From CAZHAC01 sp964383855 (lineage in GTDB: Bacteria; Chloroflexota; Dormibacteria; Dormibacterales; Dormibacteraceae), in contig CAYLIP010000006.1 in the NCBI GenBank assembly GCA_964383855.1, positions 1 to 59,587 on the forward strand: a stretch of DNA of 59,587 nucleotides, read 5' to 3'. Positions within the stretch are counted from its first letter, which is position 1. Every line of letters begins with the position of its first letter. This document shows positions 23,117 to 33,465 of this stretch, piece by piece. Both the position numbers and the translations under genes were made by a program. The notes below the pieces were generated by a model, which saw only the letters and a program-made list of their open reading frames with translations, had not been told where the DNA came from and made no database searches.

Positions 23117-24498
23117 TCGCCAGCGGACGCCTCGGGCTGACCACGGAACGACCGACCGAGTTCATCGACATCACCGACCTGCTCGGGCACGAGATCGCGT
23201 CGGCCGGCCTCAGGCAGGGGCGAGTCCACCTCCAATCGCTGCACACCACACTCGGGATCACCGTCAACGAGAACGAGCCGCTGCTCCTGGGTGACTTCGA
23301 GAACCTGCTCGACCGCCTGGCACCCCGCGGCGGGGTCTACCTCCACGACGACTTCGACCAGAGGGTCGGAATCCCCGACGACGAGCCGGCCAACGGCCAC
23401 GCCCACTGCCGGCTGCTTTTGCTGGCTCCCAGCCAGACCCTGCTCGTCGAGGACGGCCGCCTGGTGCTCGGCCGCTGGCAGTCGGTCTTCGCGGTCGAGC
23501 TGGACGGGCCCCGACGCCGCGAGATCGCCATCCAGCTGGAGGGCGACTTCACTCCGCGGCCGGCCGGCCGCCCGGAGCGCGACCTCGTCGAGCAGGAGCT
23601 GGGCCGGCAGCTGCAGATCGACCCCGAGCCGCTTCGGGAGCCCATGCGCCGGCTGGTCGAGGCCGGGGGCAAGCGCATCCGGCCGGCGCTGGTCGGGCTG
23701 ACGGGCCGGCTGGGCCCGCAATACGACCCGCTGCGCAACAGCACCCTGGCCGCCGCCGTCGAGCTGATCCACTCGGCCACCCTGGTGCACGACGACTACG
23801 TGGACGAGGCGCCCCGGCGGCGAGGCCGGGCCACCGTCGCCGCCCACGAGGGACCCCGGCGCGCCATCGAGGTCGGCGACTACTACTTCGCCAAGGCCAC
23901 CCGCGTGATCGCCGAGCTGGGATCGCCGGCCGTCACCTCGACCATCGCCGAGGCGATGGAGGCGATCTGCGCCTCCCAGATCGACGACGTGGCGCTGCGC
24001 GGCATGTATCCCGGCGACCACGAGTCCTACCTCAGGGTCGTGCGCGGCAAGACGGCGGCCCTGATGGCCGCCTCCTGCGTGGCCGGCGCCCAGCTTTCGG
24101 AGGCCCGGCCCGAAGTGGTCGACCGGCTGCGGCGATTCGGCGAGCTGGTCGGCGTCGCCTTTCAGATGGCGGACGACGTCGTCGACTTCAGCGGGACCTC
24201 GGGCAAGCAGGCAGGGCAGGACATCCGTGAGCGGACGCTCTCGCTGCCGCTCATCTACGCGACCGAGCAGGACAGCGTCGGGCACGAGATCCGCAACCTC
24301 CTCGAAGGTCCCCTCGAGGACGCCGACGTGGCGCGGGTCGCCGACCTGATCCGGTCGTCGGGGGCGCTCGACCGGGTCGGCAGCGAGGCCCGGGACCTCG
24401 TCGAAGCCGCCGTGCGCGAGCTGGAGCCGGTCGAGCTCGACGGCGTCCGCACGACCCTGGTCGACCTGGCCTATTCAGCTGTCGACCGAACCTCCTAG
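23113..24498 (+). CDS. YjbQ (UPF0047) - polyprenyl diphosphate synthase fusion
   Basis: 461 residues, two domains. Residues 1-145 are a complete YjbQ/UPF0047 domain: HTTLGITVNENEP (44-56), AHCRLLLLAPSQTLLV (97-112) and LGRWQSVFAVELDGPRRR (119-136). Residues about 155-461 are a trans-prenyl synthase with GGKRIRP (185-191), first Asp-rich motif DDYVD (227-231) and second DDVVD (354-358). The synthase probably makes the menaquinone side chain, in line with a MenG-like gene 1 kb downstream. YjbQ proteins have been linked to thiamine-phosphate synthase activity, but their role is not settled. Start TTG at 23113, coupled to the previous gene. No sign of a frame break between the domains. Confidence 0.87.
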   Translation: MIASGRLGLTTERPTEFIDITDLLGHEIASAGLRQGRVHLQSLHTTLGITVNENEPLLLGDFENLLDRLAPRGGVYLHDDFDQRVGIPDDEPANGHAHCRLLLLAPSQTLLVEDGRLVLGRWQSVFAVELDGPRRREIAIQLEGDFTPRPAGRPERDLVEQELGRQLQIDPEPLREPMRRLVEAGGKRIRPALVGLTGRLGPQYDPLRNSTLAAAVELIHSATLVHDDYVDEAPRRRGRATVAAHEGPRRAIEVGDYYFAKATRVIAELGSPAVTSTIAEAMEAICASQIDDVALRGMYPGDHESYLRVVRGKTAALMAASCVAGAQLSEARPEVVDRLRRFGELVGVAFQMADDVVDFSGTSGKQAGQDIRERTLSLPLIYATEQDSVGHEIRNLLEGPLEDADVARVADLIRSSGALDRVGSEARDLVEAAVRELEPVELDGVRTTLVDLAYSAVDRTS

Positions 24499-25651
24499 GC
24501 CAGGGCGCGGCTCGGCTGCGCTGACCTTCTTCCTGCTCGGCATCGGCAGCTTCCTGGCGCTCTACCTTCCGCAGCCCCTGCTGCCCGATCTCGACCGGCA
24601 GTTCCAGACGCCGCCCAGCGTGACCGGCCTCGTCATGACGGCCGCGCTGCTCGGCTTTGCCCTGGCCGGTCTGTTGGGCGAGGGCGACCCTCAGCGCACG
24701 CTCCGCCGGGCGATGTGGCTGACTGTGGCCGGCAGCCTGGCCGCGGCGGCCAGCCCGCACCTCCTGCTGCTGATCGCCGCCCGCTCCCTCGAGGGCGTGG
24801 GAGTCGGAATGCTGATTGCGGGCGGCCTCGCCGAGGTGCCTCGCCGCCTGCCTCCCGGCGAAGCGGCGCGGGTCAACGGGGCGCTGATCGCGGGCAGCGC
24901 GCTCGGCGGCCTGGGCGGCCGGGTGGCCGGCTACACCGGCCTCTTCCTGGGCTGGCGGGGCGCCTTCCTCGTCGGCGCCGCCGCCACCCTGGCCCTGGTC
25001 GGGCTGACGCTTCGCTGGCTGGGCGAGGGGAGCGGCCAGCGGCCGCCCGGTTACGGCTCCCCGGCCGCGGGCCGGGTTCCCGCCTCCCTCTTCGCGGCCG
25101 GGCTCTTCATCCTCTTTGTCAACGTCGGGCTTTTCGATCTCCTCCCCTACCGGCTCACCGGGCCCGGGTTCCGGCTGCCAGCGCGCATCGCCGACCTCGT
25201 CTACCTCGTCTACATCCTCGGCTCCGCCTCCGGGTTGCTGGCCGGCGCCCTGGTCGCACGCTGGGGTGCCCGCGTCGTCATCGTCGGCGTCGCCACCGCG
25301 GGCGTCGGTTCGCTGCTGCTGATGCTGACCGACCAGCTGGCCTTCGCGGTGGTCGGAGCCGCGGGCACGATCGCCGCGACCACCGGCCTGCATGCCGCCC
25401 ACAGCGGCTGGGCGGCCCGCTTCGGTCGCATGGCGGTCGGCCGGTATCTGACCGCCTACTACGTCGGCGGCGCGGTGGCAGCGCCGCTCACCGCTTATAC
25501 CTACCAACGCTGGGGCTGGCCGGGGGTGGTGCTCCCCCTGGCCGGAGCCTGGACGCTGGTCGGCTTACTGGCGGTCGCCCGCCAGCAGCCCGACCGTCCC
25601 CAGGGTGAGGAGCCGGATCGAGGGCTGGTGCCACCCGGCGCCACGGGCTAG
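24479..25651 (+). CDS. MFS transporter
   Basis: About 390 residues with 11-12 membrane helices, major facilitator type: ARSLEGVGVGMLIAGGLAEVP is the helix 4 region, and an alternating hydrophobic pattern runs to the end. The first helix (LTFFLLGIGSFLALYLPQPL) lies upstream of the first ATG/GTG/TTG in frame (GTG 24620), so the true start must be a rare codon; CTG 24479 gives a normal N-terminus (STEPPRPGRGSAA). It overlaps the end of the prenyl synthase gene by 20 bp and the convergent methyltransferase by 87 bp. The substrate is unknown. Confidence 0.78.
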   Translation: MSTEPPRPGRGSAALTFFLLGIGSFLALYLPQPLLPDLDRQFQTPPSVTGLVMTAALLGFALAGLLGEGDPQRTLRRAMWLTVAGSLAAAASPHLLLLIAARSLEGVGVGMLIAGGLAEVPRRLPPGEAARVNGALIAGSALGGLGGRVAGYTGLFLGWRGAFLVGAAATLALVGLTLRWLGEGSGQRPPGYGSPAAGRVPASLFAAGLFILFVNVGLFDLLPYRLTGPGFRLPARIADLVYLVYILGSASGLLAGALVARWGARVVIVGVATAGVGSLLLMLTDQLAFAVVGAAGTIAATTGLHAAHSGWAARFGRMAVGRYLTAYYVGGAVAAPLTAYTYQRWGWPGVVLPLAGAWTLVGLLAVARQQPDRPQGEEPDRGLVPPGATG

Positions 25652-26254
25652 CTCCATCAGCTCCTCGGGGGTGCGGTAGGAGTCGATGGTGTCGCTGAGG
25701 TAGCGATATGCACCGGGGTCCCCGCTGACCACCCTGCCGACCGCGGGGAGAGCCGTGCGCAGGTAGGCGCGGTAGAGGCTGCCGACGGGCCCCCGCCGCG
25801 GCCTCACGAACTCCAGGACCACGGCGCGGCCGCCGGGCCTGAGCACCCGCAGCATCTCCCGCAGTCCGCGCTCGGGATCGGCGAGGTTGCGCAGCCCGAA
25901 GGCGATGGTGGCGGCGTCGAAGGCGCCGTCCGGAAAGGGCAGCGCCAGCGCGTCGCCGCGCACGTACCGCGGACCCGCCCGGCCGCCGGCCGCCACCTTC
26001 AGCATCCGGGCCGAGAAATCGAGGCCGGCGACGAGGCCCGAGGGCCCCGCCAGCCGGCTCAGCTCGACCGCCAGGCGTCCCGACCCGCAGGCCACGTCGA
26101 GCGCGGACCCCTGGCTGCGGAGCCCCGTGGCTCGCGCCGCCAGCCGGCGCCAGCGAGCGTCGCTGCCGGCCGAGAGAACGGTGTTCAGGAGGTCGTAGCG
26201 ATCGGCGATCCGGTCGAACATCGACTCGACCGCCGCCGCGTCACGCTCGCCCAT
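25565..26254 (-). CDS. menG: demethylmenaquinone methyltransferase (UbiE/MenG)
   Basis: 229 residues, the UbiE/MenG length. The signature MFDRIADRYDLLNTVLSAG is close to the family consensus; SAM motif I is LDVACGSGRLAVEL, and motif FGLRNLADPERGLREMLRVL followed by RPGGRAVVLEF matches UbiE. It catalyses the last C-methylation of menaquinone at the membrane. The ATG at 26254 overlaps the upstream epimerase-like gene by 14 bp, so both are in one transcript. The prenyl synthase gene nearby would supply the side chain. Confidence 0.9.
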   Translation of the reverse strand: MGERDAAAVESMFDRIADRYDLLNTVLSAGSDARWRRLAARATGLRSQGSALDVACGSGRLAVELSRLAGPSGLVAGLDFSARMLKVAAGGRAGPRYVRGDALALPFPDGAFDAATIAFGLRNLADPERGLREMLRVLRPGGRAVVLEFVRPRRGPVGSLYRAYLRTALPAVGRVVSGDPGAYRYLSDTIDSYRTPEELMELARGAGWHQPSIRLLTLGTVGLLAGDRQ

Positions 26255-27247
26255 GCCAGGCCTCGAGCAGCCGGACCTCCTTTTCCGGATCGAGGCCGGC
26301 CTGCGGCCGCGGCCGACCGGCGGAGTCGGGCGGCGGCCAACCGCCGGCACGCTCGCGCGCCCAGGCCAGCGTCTCGGCGACCGTCTGCTCAACCGGCCGG
26401 AAGCGCAAGCCTGCCGCCAGCGCGCGCCCGACCGGCATGTCGTGCAGCGTGCCCCCGCCGGGTGGGATCCAGAGCGGCAGCTCCATCCACGGCTCCACCG
26501 CCTGCTCCAGGAGGAAGTCGTCCGTGACCCAGGTGAAGGTGGCCTCGCCCGCGGCGGCCGGCAGGCAGGCCTGGAGGAGGCGGCCCAGCGGCAGCGGTTG
26601 CTCGGGCCCCGTGCAGTTGAAGGTCCCGGACAGGCCGCGCTCGGCGCAGGCCAGGATCCACTCCGCCTGGTCGCGCGCGTCGATGAACTGGACCCCGTAG
26701 TCCGGCCCCGAGGGCGCCAGCACCTCCCCACCCCTGGCCACCCGGAGCGGCCAGTAGGTGAAGCGGTTGGTGGGGTCCCAGGGGCCGGCGATCAGCCCGC
26801 TGCGGACGGTGAGAACCCGGCCGGCCCCGTACTCCTCGACGGCCGTTCTCTCGCAGGCCGCCTTCAGGGGGCCGTAGTCGCGGGCGATGTCCTCCGAGGC
26901 GGCGTCCTCAAGCTGGAGCACCGGGCAGTCCTCCCCTTTCGGGCCGTCGAGCGGGTAGACGGATCCGCTCGAGACGAAGGTGTAGTGCCCGATGCTCGCC
27001 CGCAGGCGCTCCGCGGTGGCTCGGATCTGCCGGGGCAGGTAGCCGGAAGGATCGATGCAGGCGTCCCAGGTCCGGCCGGCGAGGGCCGAGAGGTCGCCGT
27101 CGCGGTCGCCGTGCAGGTGCTCGAGGTCGGGGAACAGGCCGGGTCCGGAGCGGCCGCGGTTGAGGACAGTTACCCGGTGTCCGCGCGCGACCGCCGCCTC
27201 GACCAGGTGGCGGCCGAGGAAGACGGTGCCGCCAAGGATGAGGACCC

Positions 27248-27251
<4 letters not shown>
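26241..27251 (-). CDS. NAD-dependent epimerase/dehydratase family protein
   Basis: About 336 residues. Extended SDR with N-terminal Rossmann motif LRVLILGGTVFLGRHLVEAA (GGTxFxG variant of GxxGxxG), SSGSVYPLD, and a C-terminal substrate domain ending in a charged segment. The GGTxFLG form is typical of the isoflavone-reductase-like/atypical SDR group. No ATG/GTG/TTG fits close to the Rossmann strand; CTG 27251 overlaps the thiolase stop by 4 bp (CTGA) in the same way as other couplings here. An ATG at 27296 would add 15 residues. The substrate is unknown. Confidence 0.82.
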
Positions 27252-28459
<1,208 letters not shown>

Positions 28460-28464
28460 GGCGG

Positions 28465-29259
28465 CTACTCGCCCCCGAACCGCGGCGAGCGCTTCTCGAG
28501 GAAGGCGGTCACCCCCTCCCGGAAGTCGGCGCCCTGCATCTGGACCCCCTGGAGGAGGAACTCGAAGTCGAGCGCCTCCTCGAAGCTGGAGTTCATCGCG
28601 TGGTTGACCGACCGCTTGGCCGCCGCCAGCGCCATGGCCGGCCCCCTGGCCAGCCGCTCGGCCAGCTCGCGCACCGCCGGCTCGAGCTCCCCGGCCGGCA
28701 CAAGGCGGTTGTAGAGGCCGAGGCGCTCGGCCTCCTCGGCGCTCAGCGGGTCGCCGGTGAAGATGAGCTCCAGCGCCCGGCCCGAGCCCAGGAAGCGCGG
28801 CAGAAACCAGGTGGCGCCGCCGTCGGCGGTGAGGCCGATCTTGACGAAGGCCTCGACCAGCCGGGCCTCGGGCGTGGCGATGCGGAGGTCGCAGGCCATC
28901 GCGATCGAAGCCCCGATCCCGGCGCAGACGCCGTTCAGCGCCGCGATGACCGGCTTCGGCATGTTCCTGAGGCCGAGAAGGATCTGCTCGTACTCGCCGC
29001 GAATCGCCTCGACGGCGCCCTCCCTGGACGCGAACTCGCGCACGTCGGCGCCCGAGCAGAACGCCTTCCCGTTGCCGGTTACCACCACGCAGCGCACCTC
29101 GGGGCTGCGCTCGGCCGTCTTGACCGCCGCCGCCAGGGCGGCGCGGAGCTCGGCGTTGACGGCGTTCATCGACTCCGGCCGGTTGAGCCGGATCCAGGCC
29201 ACGCCGTTCTCGACCGCCGTCGCCACCGGTTGCGTCGCCTGCTCGGCCGTCTCGCTCAT
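28465..29259 (-). CDS. enoyl-CoA hydratase/isomerase, PaaG-like
   Basis: 264 residues, crotonase fold. FCSGADVREFASREG and GVCAGIGASIAMACDLR form the oxyanion hole. The segment GLTADGGATWFLPR carries Asp in place of the hydratase Glu, as in PaaG-type isomerases (GLVPDTGGTWFLPR). It probably isomerises a double bond or ring-epoxide CoA ester. ATG 29259 has AAGGGA 11 nt upstream; a GTG at 29268 that overlaps the previous stop (GTGA) is an equally possible start. Confidence 0.9.
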   Translation of the reverse strand: MSETAEQATQPVATAVENGVAWIRLNRPESMNAVNAELRAALAAAVKTAERSPEVRCVVVTGNGKAFCSGADVREFASREGAVEAIRGEYEQILLGLRNMPKPVIAALNGVCAGIGASIAMACDLRIATPEARLVEAFVKIGLTADGGATWFLPRFLGSGRALELIFTGDPLSAEEAERLGLYNRLVPAGELEPAVRELAERLARGPAMALAAAKRSVNHAMNSSFEEALDFEFLLQGVQMQGADFREGVTAFLEKRSPRFGGE

Positions 29260-29264
29260 CTCGC

Positions 29265-30038
29265 TCACCGTCCCTTGAACTGCGCCCTTCGCTTTTCGAG
29301 GAAGGCCCGCATGCCCTCCTTCTGGTCCTCGGTCGCGAACAGGAAGTAGAAGTTCTTGCGCTCGGCGGCCAGACCCTCGTTGAGGGTGGTCTCGTACGCC
29401 TTGTTGACCGACTCCTTGGCCAGGCGCGCCGCGATCGGCGCCTTCCCGGCGATCTCCCGCGCCAGCTGCTGCGCCACCGCGATCGTGACCTCGGCCGGGA
29501 CCACCCGATTGACGATGCCGACCTGGTAGGCGCGCTGCGCGGTGAGCGGGCGCCCGGTCAGGTTGACCTCCATGGCGATCGCCTTGCCGGCCGCTCGGGG
29601 CCAGCGCTGCGTGCCGCCGGCGCCGGCGATGATGCCGAGGTTGATCTCCGGCTGGCCGAACCGCGCCGAGTCGCCGGCCACGATCATGTCGCACATCAGC
29701 GCCAGCTCGCAGCCGCCGCCCAGCGCATAACCGTTGACGGCCGCGATCAGCGGCTTGCTGAAGCCGGTCACCCTCTGCCAGCGGCCGGTCTGGTCGCGCT
29801 TCACCTGCTCGACCGGCGTCCGGTCCGCCATGTCACCGATGTCGGCGCCGGCGGCAAAGACGCGGGGGCCCCCGGTGAGCACCACCGCGCGCACCGAGTC
29901 GTCGCCGTCCAGGCCGTCCAGGGCCGCCGTCAGCTCCGCCACCAGCTCGGGCGAGAGCGCGTTCAGCACCTTGGGCCGGTTGAGGGTGATGGTGGCGATG
30001 GGGGCGTCGACATCGACTTCGATGAACTCGAACGGCAT
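29265..30038 (-). CDS. enoyl-CoA hydratase, PaaF/EchA-like
   Basis: 257 residues. FAAGADIGDMADR and GYALGGGCELALMCDM give the oxyanion hole; PEINLGIIAGAGGTQRWPR holds the catalytic Glu. It is the first gene of the operon with the PaaG-like isomerase and the PaaJ-like thiolase and hydrates the 2-enoyl-CoA intermediate. ATG at 30038 was chosen; a TTG at 30056 would add six residues. It is divergent from moaA, and the two start codons are only 21 bp apart. Confidence 0.92.
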   Translation of the reverse strand: MPFEFIEVDVDAPIATITLNRPKVLNALSPELVAELTAALDGLDGDDSVRAVVLTGGPRVFAAGADIGDMADRTPVEQVKRDQTGRWQRVTGFSKPLIAAVNGYALGGGCELALMCDMIVAGDSARFGQPEINLGIIAGAGGTQRWPRAAGKAIAMEVNLTGRPLTAQRAYQVGIVNRVVPAEVTIAVAQQLAREIAGKAPIAARLAKESVNKAYETTLNEGLAAERKNFYFLFATEDQKEGMRAFLEKRRAQFKGR

Positions 30039-30043
30039 GTGGG

Positions 30044-30049
30044 TATGAT
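30044..30049 (+). promoter_or_regulatory. -10 element of a leaderless promoter (TATGAT)
   Basis: TATGAT lies 10 nt before the moaA ATG at 30060, in the 21-bp gap to the divergent hydratase gene. It leaves no room for a ribosome binding site. Confidence 0.5.
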
Positions 30050-30059
30050 CCGGCAAGCG

Positions 30060-31061
30060 ATGGCTTCGTTGCTCCGCGACTCCTACGGACGCGTGGCCGA
30101 CGACCTCCGGATCTCGGTCACCGACCGCTGCAACTTCCGCTGCATCTACTGCATGCCGGCCGAGGGCGTGCGCTTCCTATCCCGGGAAGACATCCTCCGC
30201 TTCGAGGAGATCACCCGCCTGGCGCGGATCTTCGTCCAGCGCTACGGGGTGCGCACGATCCGGGTCACCGGCGGCGAGCCGCTGGTCCGGGTGCGGATCG
30301 AAGAGCTGATCGCGCAGCTTCGGGCGCTCCATCCCGACCTCGACCTGACCATGACGACCAACGGGGTCCTCCTCAAGCAGAAGGCGGCGGCGCTCCGCGA
30401 GGCCGGCCTCAACCGAATCAACATCTCCCTCGACACCCTTCACATCGATCGCTTCCAGGAGATCGCGCGGGCGGATGCCTTCGCCCGCGTGATGGAGGGG
30501 ATCGAAGCCGCCGAGGCGGCCGGGCTCTGGCCGATCAAGCTCAACATCGTCGTCATGCGGGGCCACAACGATGACGAGGTGGTCGACTTTGCGCGCCTGG
30601 CCCGCGAGCGCGCCTACGACGTCCGGTTCATCGAGTTCATGCCGCTCGACGGCGATGGCCACTGGCGCCCCGACCTGGTCGTGCCCAGCCGGACGATCCA
30701 GGAGCGGATCGAGGACGAGTTCCCGCTCGAGCCCGTCGCCGCGGAGCGGCCGGGGCCGGCCGTGCGCTTCCGCTTCGCCGACGGAGCGCGGGGCGGGATC
30801 GGGTTCATCTCCTCGGTCAGCCAGGCCTTCTGCGACACCTGCAACCGGGTGCGCGTGACCGCCGAGGGCGGCCTTCGCACCTGCCTCTTCTCTCATCACG
30901 AGACGCCGCTGCGCGAGCTGATCCGGGCCGGAGCCTCCGACGACCACCTGGGTCGCGTGATCGAAGCCGCGATCTGGAACAAGGAGGAGGGCGGCGCGCT
31001 GGATATCCTTCGCGAGGGCTTTCAGAAGCCGGTCAAGAACATGTCGCAGATCGGAGGCTGA
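30060..31061 (+). CDS. moaA: GTP 3',8-cyclase (molybdenum cofactor biosynthesis)
   Basis: 333 residues, radical SAM enzyme for the first step of molybdopterin synthesis. The N-terminal 4Fe-4S motif is CNFRCIYC (TDRCNFRCIYCMPAEG), the second C-terminal cluster is in FCDTCNRVRVTAEGGLRTC, and the protein ends in the functionally needed GG (MSQIGG). Its product is required by the molybdenum hydroxylase at 12.6-16.5 kb. The partner moaC and other moa/moe genes are not in the window. ATG 30060 was chosen for the TATGAT spacing; ATG 30045 or GTG 30039 would add 5-7 residues. Confidence 0.94.
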   Translation: MASLLRDSYGRVADDLRISVTDRCNFRCIYCMPAEGVRFLSREDILRFEEITRLARIFVQRYGVRTIRVTGGEPLVRVRIEELIAQLRALHPDLDLTMTTNGVLLKQKAAALREAGLNRINISLDTLHIDRFQEIARADAFARVMEGIEAAEAAGLWPIKLNIVVMRGHNDDEVVDFARLARERAYDVRFIEFMPLDGDGHWRPDLVVPSRTIQERIEDEFPLEPVAAERPGPAVRFRFADGARGGIGFISSVSQAFCDTCNRVRVTAEGGLRTCLFSHHETPLRELIRAGASDDHLGRVIEAAIWNKEEGGALDILREGFQKPVKNMSQIGG

Positions 31062-31083
31062 CCTCCGACTCGAAGGAGCCGCG

Positions 31084-32091
31084 TTGAAGCACTTCGTCCC
31101 AGCACCCATCCTGGCCGTGGCCCTGCTCCTCAGCGGCTGCAGCCTCGGATCCTCGCCCGACGCCGGTCCGGCAGCCAGCCCGACCGCAACCGCGGTCACC
31201 CCCACTGCCACTCCGGCCGCCACGCCGGCCGCCGCCTGCAGGCTGCCGGTCGCCGGCGGCGACGCGCCCACCGACGGCAACGCCGGGCACGGGGCCAGGG
31301 GCCACGGTGGATTCGTCGCCTTCCCTGCCGGCAGCTTCTCGGCGGACACGACGAGCCTGAGCGCTTACTCGCTGGCGACCCGCACATGGGTGCCGGTGCC
31401 GCGCGCGTGGATGTCACCGGACGGCAAGTCGTACGCCTATCCCGAGTACCGCCAGGGCGGGGGCCCGGTGACGGGCATCATCCATGTGGTCGACATCGGG
31501 ACCGGATCCGACCGCCCGCTCACGGTGCCCTCGTCCTCGATGCCGATCAGCTGGGAGGCGGCGGGCATCTACATCGCTCGCGTGGTGCCCAACTCGGGCG
31601 CGCCGCCGGCCGGCCTCAGCCTGCTCGACCCGCATACGGGCGCGCTCCGACAGATCGTGCCGGATGGCTCCTGGACACTGATCGCGGACGGCTTCGCCTT
31701 CTCGGCCGACCTCGACAGCACGGTGGCGCCGCCGCCGGGTCCGACCGGACCCGGCGCCGCCAACCGCATCCGGAGCCTGCGCCTCGATACCGGCGCGCAG
31801 TCCGTCGTCGGCACCTTTCCGAGCACCAACGTCCTGCTCCTGGGCGCGCAGGGCTCGACGCCGCTGCTCGGCCTGGCCGGCACCGCCGACTACACGGTGA
31901 AGCTCGGAAGCCAGGTGCTGTTCAGCGGTCCGGTCACCGGCCAGCAGCCCTCGGGGCCGGCCGTCGTGGACGGCGCCACGGTCTGGTTCTCGGGCGTGGG
32001 TTACATCTACAGATCGGTCGCCGGGGCTCCAGCCGAGCGCTTTCCGGTGCCAGGCGGTCAGCTGGCGGTGGTCGCCGGAGCGTGTCGCTAA
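31084..32091 (+). CDS. lipoprotein of unknown function
   Basis: 335 residues from TTG 31084 with an AAGGAG ribosome site. The signal peptide ends in the lipobox LLLSGC (Cys about residue 19), followed by a Thr/Pro/Ala-rich linker of about 40 residues. The remainder shows repeated short beta-strand patterns with SPDGKSYAYPEY, a TolB/WD40-like beta-propeller feature. It is probably anchored outside the cell membrane. There is no enzymatic motif. It is followed 9 nt later by xseA. Confidence 0.75.
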   Translation: MKHFVPAPILAVALLLSGCSLGSSPDAGPAASPTATAVTPTATPAATPAAACRLPVAGGDAPTDGNAGHGARGHGGFVAFPAGSFSADTTSLSAYSLATRTWVPVPRAWMSPDGKSYAYPEYRQGGGPVTGIIHVVDIGTGSDRPLTVPSSSMPISWEAAGIYIARVVPNSGAPPAGLSLLDPHTGALRQIVPDGSWTLIADGFAFSADLDSTVAPPPGPTGPGAANRIRSLRLDTGAQSVVGTFPSTNVLLLGAQGSTPLLGLAGTADYTVKLGSQVLFSGPVTGQQPSGPAVVDGATVWFSGVGYIYRSVAGAPAERFPVPGGQLAVVAGACR

Positions 32092-32094
32092 GCT
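32089..32094 (+). promoter_or_regulatory. possible -10 element (TAAGCT) of xseA
   Basis: TAAGCT overlaps the stop of the lipoprotein gene and lies 6 nt before the xseA GTG. It fits the leaderless layout but is at the short end of the spacing. Confidence 0.35.
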
Positions 32095-32100
32095 GACGTC

Positions 32101-33465
32101 GTGATCCGGAACGAGGGTGCGCACGCCGCCCGGGCGCTGACCGTCAGCGAGCTGGCGAGGGAGATCCAGCGGGCGCTGCGGCCGCTGACCGCCGTGCTGG
32201 TCAAGGGCGAGGTGAGCGGGCTCAAGGCCAATGCCAACGGCCACTACTCGTTCGCGATCGTCGACGGCCAGAGCAAGATGGCGGCCTTTCTCTTCGCGGG
32301 CGACGCGCGGCGGCTGCCGACCCTGCCCGAGGATGGCCAGGAGTTCATCTTCCGGGGCCGGATCGACTTCTGGCCAAAGGGCGGCCAGGTCCGGATGATC
32401 GTCGACTGGATCGAGTTCGACGACGTCGGCCGGCTCCGCGCCCAGCTCGAGCACCTGAAGGGCCGGCTGGAGCTGGAGGGCGCCTTCGCCGCCGACCGCA
32501 AGCGCCCGATCCCCTTCCTGCCCCGCCGTGTCGCGCTGATCACCTCGCCGACCGGCGCGGTCATCCACGACCTGCAGGAGACGATCTGGGAGCGCTTCCC
32601 CGACATGAGCATCGCCCTCTACCCCGCCCTCGTGCAGGGCACCGCCGCCGCCGGCTCGATCGTCACCGCACTGCGCCGCTGCAACCGCGACGGCGACGCC
32701 GACGTGGTCGTCATCGCCCGCGGGGGCGGCAGCTTCGAGGAGCTCTACGCCTTCAACACGGAGCCGGTTGCGAGGGCGATCCTGGCCTCCGCCATCCCGG
32801 TCGTCACCGCTCTCGGCCACACCTCCGACCGCACCGTCGCCGACATGGTGGCGGACGCCGAGTGCCGGACGCCGACCGAGGCGGGCGCCCGGGTGGTTCC
32901 GCCAAAGCGGGAGCTCGAGGCTGCGCTCGCGGAGCGTCGCCGCCGGCTCGACCGCACGCTCCAGTCCGGCCTGGAGCGGGAGGCGGAGCGGCTGGGAGGC
33001 CGGAGCGATCGCCTCGCCGCGGTGCTTCCGGCGCTGGTCGCCAGGCGCGCCGAGCGGCTGGAGCGCTGCCGCGCCGAGCTGGCGCGGCTGAGCCCGTCCC
33101 AGCAGCTCGAGCGGCGGTCGCAGACGCTGAGCGACACGGCGCGTCGCGTGGAGGCCGCCATCGGACGCTGCCTTCGTGAGCGGGAGGCCGAGCTCCGCCG
33201 GCGCCGGCCGTCGGAGCGGCTGTCCGAGCTGGCCGCGGTGCGCCTGCGGCGCGAGGGCGAGCGTCTCCACCAGCTCGCCGAGCGGCTGACCGCATTGAGC
33301 CACGAGCGGGTCCTGGCCCGCGGCTACAGCATCACGCTCGACGCCGCCAGCGGGCAGGTGCTACGCGACAGCTCCGAGACCGCTCCCGGTCGCGAGGTCC
33401 GCGTACGGCTGGCCCGTGGCTCCCTGGGTGCTCTCGTCCAGGAGATCGAGGGCGGCGCGGAGTGA
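32101..33465 (+). CDS. xseA: exodeoxyribonuclease VII large subunit
   Basis: 454 residues, normal for XseA. It has the N-terminal OB-fold that binds single-stranded DNA (SELAREIQRALRPL and VLVKGEVSGLKANANGHYSF), the catalytic domain with FLPRRVALITSPTGAVIHDL, DVVVIARGGGSFEEL and ALGHTSDRTVADMVAD, then the long coiled-coil region, and the C-terminal LARGYSIT segment. It degrades single-stranded DNA together with XseB, whose GTG overlaps the stop (GTGA). The start is GTG 32101. Confidence 0.95.
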   Translation: MIRNEGAHAARALTVSELAREIQRALRPLTAVLVKGEVSGLKANANGHYSFAIVDGQSKMAAFLFAGDARRLPTLPEDGQEFIFRGRIDFWPKGGQVRMIVDWIEFDDVGRLRAQLEHLKGRLELEGAFAADRKRPIPFLPRRVALITSPTGAVIHDLQETIWERFPDMSIALYPALVQGTAAAGSIVTALRRCNRDGDADVVVIARGGGSFEELYAFNTEPVARAILASAIPVVTALGHTSDRTVADMVADAECRTPTEAGARVVPPKRELEAALAERRRRLDRTLQSGLEREAERLGGRSDRLAAVLPALVARRAERLERCRAELARLSPSQQLERRSQTLSDTARRVEAAIGRCLREREAELRRRRPSERLSELAAVRLRREGERLHQLAERLTALSHERVLARGYSITLDAASGQVLRDSSETAPGREVRVRLARGSLGALVQEIEGGAE

